The position numbers and the translations under genes are program-made. DNA of 36,097 nt from a virus. The stretch's first letter is position 1; each line of letters begins with the position of its first letter. Below are positions 29,643-36,097 of this stretch, one piece after another. The notes beneath the pieces are model-generated. The model saw only the letters and a list, made by a program, of their open reading frames with translations, searched no databases and had not been told where the DNA came from. The stretch covers positions 1 through 36,097 of the IMG/VR virus record IMGVR_UViG_3300032897_000016. One strand, written 5' to 3'.

Positions 29643-30346
29643 TCATCGGAATTTCTGGGCTCGCCGGCAGCGGCAAGGACACGTGTGCCGACTTCCTCGT
29701 GCGCGACCACGGCTTCGTGAAGGTCGCGCTCGCGGACCCGATCAAGCGCATGACCGCTGAGGCGTTTGGCTTCTCGTACGAGCAGCTTTGGGGAGCGAGC
29801 TCCGAGCGCAACAAGCCTGACGAACGGTATCCGAGATCTCATGGACCTATTTACAAAGACGGCAGGTGCGCGTGTTGCGGGCACTCTCTTGTGGGCGCGT
29901 TCGAGCGCGAGATGCAGTGTTACCTCACCCCTCGCTTCGCTCTCCAACGACTCGGTACGGAGTGGGGACGCGGCTGCTACGACAACGTTTGGGTCGAGTA
30001 CGCGGTCAGGGTAGCTGAAGTGCTATCCGACGGGCGCCATTACTACGATCCGTCTCATCGTTGCAACATGCTCTACGAGGTGAATCACTCGACACCGTCG
30101 AGCGTCGTCATCCCCGACGTCCGCTTCAAAAACGAGATCGACGGCCTCCGCGCGCACGGAGCGAAGCTGATCCGCGTCGTGCGACCGAGTGCTGGACTCG
30201 CGGGCGCGGCGGGGCAGCACACGAGCGAGACGGAGCAGGCGTCGATCCCGGACTCTGTTTTCGATACGGTGATTCAGAACGCGGGAACCGTCGCTGATCT
30301 TGGGGAGGCAGTGAATCGCGCGTTGTTCTTCATCGCAGAGAAGTAA
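29639..30346 (+). CDS. Deoxynucleoside monophosphate kinase-like
   Basis: A 235-residue protein. The P-loop GLAGSGKDT (7-15) directly after the N-terminal strand, with VALADPIKRMTAEAFG and a late VIPDVRFKNEIDGLRAHGAKLIRVVRP, is the pattern of phage dNMP kinases (T4 gp1 type), which phosphorylate several dNMPs to dNDPs. Insert CACCGH (near 79) is unusual and might bind zinc. It is next to ThyX, giving a dTTP-supply pair. Confidence 0.75.
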   Translation: MIIGISGLAGSGKDTCADFLVRDHGFVKVALADPIKRMTAEAFGFSYEQLWGASSERNKPDERYPRSHGPIYKDGRCACCGHSLVGAFEREMQCYLTPRFALQRLGTEWGRGCYDNVWVEYAVRVAEVLSDGRHYYDPSHRCNMLYEVNHSTPSSVVIPDVRFKNEIDGLRAHGAKLIRVVRPSAGLAGAAGQHTSETEQASIPDSVFDTVIQNAGTVADLGEAVNRALFFIAEK

Positions 30347-30348
30347 CC

Positions 30349-31404
30349 GTGGGCGCCATCGAAGAAAAAACCGGCAACGTCGTCGCGGGCCCCGCCATCA
30401 TGGGCGAGCCGTGGTGGTTGATCCGCGACGCGAGCGGGAGGGGGATCTGCTGTCACATGGCGTCGAGCTGGTTTTCGGCGCGTGAGATCGGGCGAAGGCT
30501 TGTCGAGACGGACGTCTCGGCGGAATTGGTCAACAGGAAGAAGGAAGAGAAGAAGATGGTCAAGATCTTGAAGGAAGAACCCGTCGTCACCGTCATGGCC
30601 GACATGCAACTCGACCCGAACGGCATCAACGAGATGGCGGAGTGGGTGCGCTCGCGGAGTCCGGAGTGCATCCCGGACGAGTACGATCAGGGCGCTCCGA
30701 GCGCCTACCTCGCGCTCTTTCCGCGTGACCTCACCACCGAAACAGACAACGAGCTCCTCGTCGAGCTCGCCGGTCGCAAATGCTACAACAGCTTCGGGCT
30801 CAAGGCGGGGCGCAAGTCCAACGCAGAGTACATCGCGAACACGCAGCAAGGCGACGTCCCGCACGCGAGCATCATGTACCACGCGAAGATGACGTTCTTC
30901 ATCGCGGGCGTCTCGCGTCGCGTCTCACACGAGCTCATCCGTCACTACGTCGGCGCGGACCGCACCGAAGAGGGCTCGCCGTCGCAGGAGTCGACGAGGT
31001 ACGTCGAGCACTCGGGCTGCTATGTCGCGCACCCGGCAATCCTCGACAATCCGGAAGAGTTGGCTCTGTTCGCGGGCGCTATGGGACGGAACTACTCCGA
31101 GTATCGCGACTACATCCAACGCCGGATAGAGGCATATCGACGCGACCACGCTGGCGCGAACCCGATCGGTATGGACAAGAAGCGCATCTTCGAGAGCGCG
31201 AGCCCGTACCTCTCGCACGCCTGCGAGACGTCGTTCGTGTGGACGACGAACCCGATCGCCCTCGCGAAAATGTTCCGTGAGCGTGACCACGAAGCGGCCG
31301 ATCTCGAGTACCTGCGCCTCGCGCGGAAGTGGAAGAAGATCTGCATCGAGCGGTGGCCGGGGTTGTTTCCGCAGCCGTGGATGAAAACCGGAGATGGCAA
31401 GTGA
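30349..31404 (+). CDS. thyX: ThyX flavin-dependent thymidylate synthase, extended and variant
   Basis: Residues 70-351 are ThyX: GRKCYNSF near 144, FFIAGVSRRVSHELIRH, SQESTRYVEH. ThyX makes dTMP from dUMP using FAD and methylene-tetrahydrofolate. The signature (RHR-x7-S) is altered here: R198-H199-Y200 is followed by about 7 extra residues before SPSQESTRY. The first 69 residues (from GTG 30349) hold a small unknown domain with ICCHMASSWFSAREIG. A GAAGGAAGAGAAGAAG stretch precedes Met 70 (ATG 30556), which could give a second, ThyX-only product. Confidence 0.75.
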   Translation: MGAIEEKTGNVVAGPAIMGEPWWLIRDASGRGICCHMASSWFSAREIGRRLVETDVSAELVNRKKEEKKMVKILKEEPVVTVMADMQLDPNGINEMAEWVRSRSPECIPDEYDQGAPSAYLALFPRDLTTETDNELLVELAGRKCYNSFGLKAGRKSNAEYIANTQQGDVPHASIMYHAKMTFFIAGVSRRVSHELIRHYVGADRTEEGSPSQESTRYVEHSGCYVAHPAILDNPEELALFAGAMGRNYSEYRDYIQRRIEAYRRDHAGANPIGMDKKRIFESASPYLSHACETSFVWTTNPIALAKMFRERDHEAADLEYLRLARKWKKICIERWPGLFPQPWMKTGDGK

Positions 31405-31514
31405 AGAAAAAGTTCCCGTGGGACAAGTCGAGCTACCGTGCGCTCGAACCAAACGATCTTGCACCGCATCCGGCTCCGACTCCTGAGCAGCGTCTGCGGC
31501 GCTCGCCACGATGA
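31401..31514 (+). CDS. 37-residue hypothetical protein
   Basis: GTG 31401 with GTGA overlap. Product VKKKFPWDKSSYRALEPNDL and a Pro/Arg-rich tail. ATGA links it to the next gene. Weakly supported, but the coupling at both ends fits the operon style. Confidence 0.4.
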   Translation: MKKKFPWDKSSYRALEPNDLAPHPAPTPEQRLRRSPR

Positions 31515-31714
31515 TCCGTGACGGGCAAATCTCAGGAAAACCGTCTTGGGAGTTGCCGAACTCGGAAACGATCCGGGCGATTATCATCATGAGCGCTGAA
31601 GAATGGGCTGACCAGATCGGAGGTCTTCAGCCTTTTCTGCGCGACTACGACGCTGAAGAGCCGAAGGTACGGTTCGAGCAGATCAAGAAGATAGCGGCGG
31701 GGGTGATGTCGTGA
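31511..31714 (+). CDS. Small acidic hypothetical protein
   Basis: A 67-residue protein, ATG 31511. IRAIIIMSAEEWADQIGGLQ then a charged helix. Unknown. Confidence 0.5.
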   Translation: MIRDGQISGKPSWELPNSETIRAIIIMSAEEWADQIGGLQPFLRDYDAEEPKVRFEQIKKIAAGVMS

Positions 31715-32370
31715 AAAACAAGATGCCTCTCCGTCGCCATCACGATGACGACTACTGGGACAAGGTCACGATCCAGGCTGCCACTGGCGCGAACTTCGTC
31801 TCGTTCATTCGTCCGAGATACAAGACGAGCGGGCTCTCCGGAGACGAATGGCGGATCAGTGCTGTCGTCGAGGTTCGCCGGCACCCACGGAACGAACCGA
31901 TTGCGACGCGAACGTTCCATCGCATGCGCAACGTTCTGGAGTACGCTGCGTACTTCGTGTTCTCGAACGCTCCTGAACTCTTCTCGTCGTCGTCGGCTGC
32001 TGTGTTGACCGTCGAACGCAAGGGACACGTGCTCATGTGCGAAGAGCGTGGGACGTTCGGCGACGCGATGATTGGGCTCGGATGGCACATCCTCACCGCC
32101 AACGAAGGGCGCGACGGAGTCGAGTGGCATCACCTCACCCCCGAGCAGGAGAGAGAGCACTGCCAGCAGGTCGGGTGCTCGGCTCCGCCGGTTGTCGCGT
32201 ACCGGTTGAAGAAGCTTCAGATCGGAGTCGATCATCACATGATCGAGCCGGAGTACGATTTCGTCGGCCAGTACGCTTGGTACTGCGCTCAGCACGCGGA
32301 ACGTGGCGACTGCGGGCTCGAGGATTGCGACACGAATCTGGAGACGGTTCCGCTAGAGAGCGCATCGTGA
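31711..32370 (+). CDS. Hypothetical protein with C-terminal Cys/His cluster
   Basis: A 219-residue protein from GTG 31711 (GTGA overlap). An N-terminal alpha/beta domain (DKVTIQAATGANFVSFIRPR; RISAVVEVRRHPRN) and a C-terminus with HCQQVGC, HH, YCAQHAERGDCGLEDC suited to bind two metal ions. No family recognised. Confidence 0.6.
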   Translation: MKNKMPLRRHHDDDYWDKVTIQAATGANFVSFIRPRYKTSGLSGDEWRISAVVEVRRHPRNEPIATRTFHRMRNVLEYAAYFVFSNAPELFSSSSAAVLTVERKGHVLMCEERGTFGDAMIGLGWHILTANEGRDGVEWHHLTPEQEREHCQQVGCSAPPVVAYRLKKLQIGVDHHMIEPEYDFVGQYAWYCAQHAERGDCGLEDCDTNLETVPLESAS

Positions 32371-32594
32371 CGTCGCTTTCGCTCACGGAAGAGGAACGGC
32401 AAATGGTGCTGCTTGCCCTCGCTCACCTCGCGAACGAGCGTCCAGGATGGGACGACGCGTTACACCGGATTGCGGTGCGCATCGACGCCGCGCGCGACGG
32501 TCGCGCCATCACGTACGACAATTTCAAGTCGCTGGAAACTAGTCGGGAGATGCCAGCCGACGTGCTCGGCATGCGGCACGAACGAGAGACATGA
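32367..32594 (+). CDS. Small helical hypothetical protein
   Basis: A 75-residue protein from GTG 32367 (GTGA overlap). SLTEEERQMVLLALAHLANE and HRIAVRIDAARD form two likely helices. Unknown. Confidence 0.5.
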   Translation: MTSLSLTEEERQMVLLALAHLANERPGWDDALHRIAVRIDAARDGRAITYDNFKSLETSREMPADVLGMRHERET

Positions 32595-32893
32595 CCTCCG
32601 AGGACGAAGAAGCTCCCCCTCCAACGGTCCGCTCCGCGCGCTCCGAAGAGCTCGCGGTCCCGAAGCAGCGTCGCGGCTACCGTCCGAAGAAGCCGGCGTC
32701 GTCGACCGCCGACATCGATCGGATGGTTGACGAGATCGAGAAGAAGGAGGGGAAGGTCGAGCACGTGTTCGTGATGGTGCTGCTCCGCGCGTACCGGAGC
32801 CTCCAGTCGACGAACAGGGCGCAGAAGGAGATCATTCAGAGGATTGGGCGGGACTTGGCGGCGCTCCGGATGAAGAAGCGCGCGGTGAAATGA
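32591..32893 (+). CDS. Small basic hypothetical protein, last gene of the operon
   Basis: A 100-residue protein, ATGA overlap at 32591. A disordered N-terminus then helices (IDRMVDEIEKKEGKVEHVFV; RAQKEIIQRIGRDLAALRMK). Its stop abuts the stop of the convergent virion-like gene, with no terminator between. Confidence 0.55.
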   Translation: MTSEDEEAPPPTVRSARSEELAVPKQRRGYRPKKPASSTADIDRMVDEIEKKEGKVEHVFVMVLLRAYRSLQSTNRAQKEIIQRIGRDLAALRMKKRAVK

Positions 32894-34372
32894 TCAGATG
32901 AACGTGATCGTCGCCGACACGATCGGCGCGCCCGCGAGCGCGAGCTGAAGCGTCTGCGTGAAGAACCCGCTCAAGAACGTTGGCGCCGGCACGGTCGCTG
33001 GATCGAGCGGAGGGTTCGGCGGAGGCGCCGCGACCTCGGTCTGAATGAACTGCGCGAGCGGCCCGCTCAACTGAGCGCTGCTCGGCGGCTGCGCGAGGGC
33101 GACGGAGAACGCGCCTGACGGCTTCTTGTTGATCGCCGCGCCGAGGTTTCCCTTCGTTTGCGCGTTGCTGTTCGTGCCTTCCTGGTTCGTCCCGGTGTTG
33201 TTGTTGTCGATCCCGGTGAACGGCGCCGTGAGCGTGATCTCCTTCGGCGTCACGGTCGCGACGGTGTAGAAGACCTTCGACGTTCCGGTCGCGGTGTCGA
33301 GCGTCATCTGCTCGGCGAACTGGAGCACGTCGCCCGGCGAGACGACGCCCGTTTGGTCGACCGTCGTGGGCACGCTCGTCGAGCCGGTGGTGAGGAGGAA
33401 GTCGCCCGAGAGCGCCGGGTAGCTCCGCCCTTGCTGCGCGAGCGCGAAGTACGACGGTGGTAGGTACGCGAGCGCGTTGTCGATCAGCATCTGCGCCTCG
33501 TCGGTGAGCCGCGCGAAGTCGGTCGGCGTCGCGTTCGACGGGATCGGCGGCAGCGCTTCGGAGAGTTCGACGAGCGTGATCTCGCCGACGCTGTTGCCGA
33601 AGCTACCGGTGCTCGCGATGAAGAACTCTTCGATCACGGCGATGTCTTTGCTCATCGGATCCAATGTGATGGCGGCGGGGCGCTTTCCAGTGAGCTGAAC
33701 GGTCGCGAAGAACACTCCGGCGCCGGTCGAGTCGAGGTACGCGATTTCGACCGTCTGCGCGCCAGGGCCTGCGGGGATCGCGGGCGTCGTCGCAACGCCG
33801 TCGGTGTCGAGATCGGAGCTCGAGTAGAGCGCGGCGATCGTTACGGGCGCCGCGACTTCTTTGAACGCGCCGGTGTTCTCCGTCGTGCCCGTGTACGGAG
33901 CCGTCAGGTTGATCGACGTGGGGCCCACGGACGCGACCGTGTAGAAGACGCCCTCTTGCGAGAGAAACTGCACGCTGTCGCCGATCGAGAGCGATGGGAT
34001 CTGACTCATCGTCGTCGGCACGTTCATGAGCCCTTGTTGCGGAAAGAACGAGCCGGTGAGCGTGACCGACTTGCGAAGTACGAGCGGGATTGTGGGAGAC
34101 GGCTTCGACGTACGCGGATGGCAGGGAAAGGGCGGAGGTGCGCCGCCGCCCGCCGTGGTCATGCCGAGTATCAGCGTGCGCGTCGCCGTGTTTGGTCCCG
34201 CCGCGACGGAGACGTCGCTCGCGACGATGAGGCCGAAGTTTTGCCCGAGCACGGGGTCGAAGTTCATGTCTTCGTAGAGCTGCACGTTCCCGAGCAGCGT
34301 CGCGGCCTCTGCGGGCCCGATCGGGGTGTTCGTGACGTCGACGGTCCACTCGAGAACGATCTGATCGGCCAT
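32894..34372 (-). CDS. Virion-like protein with internal duplicated beta domain
   Basis: A 492-residue protein from ATG 34372, with a low-charge, Thr/Ser/Gly/Pro/Ala-rich composition typical of phage structural or host-recognition proteins. Residues about 100-163 and 323-387 are repeats: VPTTM/VPTTV, a -GD-V/LQF- strand, VFYTVASV/VFYTVATV, -INLTAPYTG / -ITLTAPFTG. Between them are further strand-rich stretches. No collagen or known fibre motif is seen. It has no signal peptide. It is encoded alone, convergent to the replication operon and divergent from the integrase, so a morphon or adhesion gene expressed separately is possible. The first 66 codons of the longer frame are arginine-rich and excluded. 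Confidence 0.6.
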   Translation of the reverse strand: MADQIVLEWTVDVTNTPIGPAEAATLLGNVQLYEDMNFDPVLGQNFGLIVASDVSVAAGPNTATRTLILGMTTAGGGAPPPFPCHPRTSKPSPTIPLVLRKSVTLTGSFFPQQGLMNVPTTMSQIPSLSIGDSVQFLSQEGVFYTVASVGPTSINLTAPYTGTTENTGAFKEVAAPVTIAALYSSSDLDTDGVATTPAIPAGPGAQTVEIAYLDSTGAGVFFATVQLTGKRPAAITLDPMSKDIAVIEEFFIASTGSFGNSVGEITLVELSEALPPIPSNATPTDFARLTDEAQMLIDNALAYLPPSYFALAQQGRSYPALSGDFLLTTGSTSVPTTVDQTGVVSPGDVLQFAEQMTLDTATGTSKVFYTVATVTPKEITLTAPFTGIDNNNTGTNQEGTNSNAQTKGNLGAAINKKPSGAFSVALAQPPSSAQLSGPLAQFIQTEVAAPPPNPPLDPATVPAPTFLSGFFTQTLQLALAGAPIVSATITFI

Positions 34373-34527
34373 GCCCCGAGGGTACTTGGTCGAAGGCACG
34401 CGTGGGAGACGTCCAGGGGGTGCGCCACACAAAAGCCGTTTTGGAGCCGTACAAGAGCCGGGGGTCGAGCCGAAGGTTTTGGGAGCGCGCGGCTGCGGGA
34501 GTGGGCGATCGAGGGCCAAAATGAACC

Positions 34528-34544
34528 CTCTGGACGGCCCAGAG
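34528..34544. repeat. Short palindrome before the integrase
   Basis: CTCTGG-ACGGC-CCAGAG, a perfect 6-bp inverted repeat with 5-nt centre, 32 nt before the integrase ATG. Possible operator or part of an attachment region. No attP core can be named without the host site. Confidence 0.35.
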
Positions 34545-34559
34545 CGTGCGTGATAAGGT
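34531..34559 (+). promoter_or_regulatory. Candidate integrase promoter
   Basis: TGGACG (34531-34536), 17-nt spacer, TAAGGT (34554-34559), 16 nt before ATG 34576. It overlaps the palindrome. No Shine-Dalgarno site is seen before the ATG. Confidence 0.3.
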
Positions 34560-34575
34560 ACCGTTCTCACGCTAG

Positions 34576-35691
34576 ATGGCCACCGACCGAGATAACCAAA
34601 AAACCGATTCGGCCGTGATCGTGCATGAAGAGCATGCCCTTGCGCGTGCGCAGGGGGAGCTCGTGGCGCTCGACCGGAAGGCGGACGCTGCCGCCGACGC
34701 CGCTGTCCCCGCGAACACGCGGCGGGCCTACGAGTTCGAATTGGCCTGTTTCGTCTCCTGGTGTGCGCGCCATGGCTTGGAGCCGATGCCAGCAGCTCCC
34801 AAGGCCATCCGTGCTTATCTCTTCGAGCTAGGCGAGCGTGGGCGCGATCCGATCGATGTTCCGAGCGGCAAACCGAAGGGGCCGATGGGGTACAGCTCCT
34901 TGATGCGCGCGCTCGCGGCGATCTGTCGTGGGCACCGGAAAGCGCAGCACAGAAGTCCCTGGAATGAACCGCTTATCATCGAGGCGCGGGACACTCTGGC
35001 ACGGCTGAAGGGGACGGCGCCGAAGAAGCAGAAACGTGATCTCGGCGTCACTGGCGAAGCGTTGCTTCTTCGCGTGTGCGACGTGATAGGCGACGATGTC
35101 AGGGGGATCAGGGATCGCGCGATGATCCTCGTCGGGTGGCAGGGTGGTGGGCGCCGACGCAGCGAAATCGCTGCTGCGCTCGTGGAACACTTCCAACCCG
35201 TCGAAGGGGGCATCCGGTGGACGATCCCTCGCAGCAAAGCCGATCAGACCGGGAAAGCGTTGCACGTGGCGCTCACGCCGGCTGCCGATGAGCGGTACTG
35301 TCCCGTGCGCGCGCTGCGCCGTTGGCTTGAGATCTCGAAGATCGAACACGGTCCCGTGTTCCGTGGCGTCGACAGTGTGACGGGGAAAGTGCATCCGACC
35401 GCAGGGCTTGCGCCAGAAGGCGTCGCGCGACGCGTCCAACACTATGTGAAGGCGATCGGGCTCGACCCTACACAGTTCGGCGGCCATTCGCTTCGAAGCG
35501 GCTTCGTCACGAGCGCGTACAAGATGGGGCGGAAGATCCCCGACATCATGGAAGCTACTGGGCACCACAATCAGAAGGAGGTGCTCGGTTACGTTCGCCG
35601 CGCCGGTCTCGTTGATGAATCGGCTGCCCGAGGGTTGGTCGACGAAGCGCTCGCGAAACGCGAGACGTCGGATCCGGAGAAAAAGGAATGA
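34576..35691 (+). CDS. Tyrosine recombinase/integrase
   Basis: A 371-residue integrase. An N-terminal core-binding domain (NTRRAYEFELACFVSWCARH, about 47-66) precedes a catalytic domain with RRRSEI (R195), SKADQ (K221), HSLRSGF (H304, R307), a GHHNQKEVLGY block (H330 or H331) and Y339 as nucleophile: the full R-K-H-R-H-Y set. It would integrate or excise the element at an att site, or resolve dimers. The flanking 203-nt intergenic region is a likely att location. It begins a new plus-strand unit. Confidence 0.9.
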   Translation: MATDRDNQKTDSAVIVHEEHALARAQGELVALDRKADAAADAAVPANTRRAYEFELACFVSWCARHGLEPMPAAPKAIRAYLFELGERGRDPIDVPSGKPKGPMGYSSLMRALAAICRGHRKAQHRSPWNEPLIIEARDTLARLKGTAPKKQKRDLGVTGEALLLRVCDVIGDDVRGIRDRAMILVGWQGGGRRRSEIAAALVEHFQPVEGGIRWTIPRSKADQTGKALHVALTPAADERYCPVRALRRWLEISKIEHGPVFRGVDSVTGKVHPTAGLAPEGVARRVQHYVKAIGLDPTQFGGHSLRSGFVTSAYKMGRKIPDIMEATGHHNQKEVLGYVRRAGLVDESAARGLVDEALAKRETSDPEKKE

Positions 35692-35936
35692 TCGACCGCA
35701 CCCGCTGCATGAAGAGCAACGCCTCGCTCCGCACGTTCTTGGGTAGCGAGCCGCTCAAGTTCTGCCAGGAGCCCGCGACGCACGAGTCGCCACTGAGCGG
35801 CCGGCTCTGCGCGCACCACGCTGAGGAGCTCCGCGCCTCGCTCCGAAACCCGCACACGCTCGGCAACGTGCTCGCAGGCGGTAAGGCGCGCACTGAGGAG
35901 CAAATCGCGCTGCTCGTGAGGGAGCTGCCGTCGTGA
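35688..35936 (+). CDS. Small cysteine/histidine-containing protein
   Basis: An 82-residue protein, ATGA overlap with the integrase. FCQEPATHESPLSGRLCAHHAEELR gives C, H, C, HH for metal binding. Placement directly after the integrase suggests an excisionase-like or accessory role, but the sequence does not show this. Confidence 0.5.
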   Translation: MIDRTRCMKSNASLRTFLGSEPLKFCQEPATHESPLSGRLCAHHAEELRASLRNPHTLGNVLAGGKARTEEQIALLVRELPS

Positions 35937-36097
35937 GCCGCGCAAAACGAGTCCGAAAAGCGAGAAGCGCTGCACGTCGCGCGAGACGTGACGCGAAGAC
36001 GATCATTCGCGCGCACGAGTTTTTTGTCGAGGCAAGGGAGCGCGCAGCCGCACGTAAAACAATCAACGAGAGCGACGCGCCCGATGCGGTGAAGAAG
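35933..36097 (+). CDS. Partial basic hypothetical protein, runs off right edge
   Basis: GTG 35933 (GTGA overlap) opens a frame without a stop for 55 codons to the window end. N-terminus VSRAKRVRKARSAARRARRD is highly basic, followed by a helical stretch. Unknown function. Confidence 0.45.
   Translation, partial: MSRAKRVRKARSAARRARRDAKTIIRAHEFFVEARERAAARKTINESDAPDAVKK

Noticed and set aside
34373-34575. tRNA-like or attP core near the integrase
   Set aside because: No cloverleaf or long match to a tRNA 3' end could be seen; an attP cannot be called without the bacterial site.
1-36097. CRISPR array, IS element or tRNA gene
   Set aside because: No regularly spaced repeats, transposase frames with terminal repeats, or tRNA-like folds were found. 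The Cas4-like nuclease stands without any other Cas protein.

Overview
The window is a densely packed, GC-rich accessory region that reads as part of a temperate phage genome or an integrated phage-derived element. Supporting this are a tyrosine integrase, a replication module (primase, VapE-like ATPase, Cas4-like nuclease, Sak4-like ATPase, ssDNA-binding-type protein, uracil-DNA glycosylase/DNA polymerase fusion, two helicases), nucleotide-metabolism genes (ThyX, dNMP kinase, two MazG-like proteins), an endonuclease VII relative, a lysozyme-like exported protein, many tiny zinc-binding proteins and one virion-like repeat protein. No host housekeeping gene, tRNA, rRNA, IS element or CRISPR array was seen. 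Codon use (strong G/C at third positions, many GTG starts) suggests a high-GC host such as a member of the Myxococcota, but that is inference only.

Layout. 1-1342: a gene running off the left edge (-), a divergent exported transglycosylase-like protein (+) and the tail of a toxin-antitoxin operon. 1345-1937 (-): a toxin-first RelE-like/Phd-like pair. 2104-4292 (-): seven overlapping small genes including a transglutaminase-like protein. 4410-7718 (+): rhomboid protease, ribbon-helix-helix (RHH) protein, SprT-like metalloprotease and small proteins. 7675-11681 (-): eleven overlapping genes headed by an RHH protein, including a CCHC zinc-knuckle microprotein. 11835-14204 (+): small proteins and a MazG-like protein. 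14208-15827 (-): a second, paralogous RHH protein and a primase. 15938-32893 (+): the long replication and nucleotide operon, interrupted by one internal terminator and one antisense endonuclease VII gene. 32894-34372 (-): a virion-like protein with an internal repeat. 34576-36097 (+): integrase, a small protein and a gene running off the right edge.

Most genes within operons are joined by ATGA or GTGA overlaps, which decides many start codons here. Gene-free stretches are all shorter than about 210 bases. They hold divergent promoters (1.94-2.1 kb, 4.3-4.4 kb, 11.7 kb, 15.85 kb, 34.4-34.57 kb), a leader with possible alternative RNA structures (17.26-17.35 kb) or a terminator (18.55-18.75 kb).

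The most striking non-genic structure is a duplicated control module. Two 57-residue paralogous RHH genes (at 11.6 and 15.75 kb) each sit beside a divergent promoter pair with the same architecture: the palindrome TTGTCSGACAA overlapping the -35 box of the RHH gene, a TATAGT -10 box exactly 7 nt before the start codon, and an opposing TTGACG-18-TAG promoter. The second copy faces the replication operon, so these proteins are good candidates for its regulators. The most unusual proteins are a nucleoside-deoxyribosyltransferase-like/DUF559-like nuclease fusion, coupled by ATGA to a UDG-exonuclease-PolA fusion whose motif C reads HDA rather than HDE.
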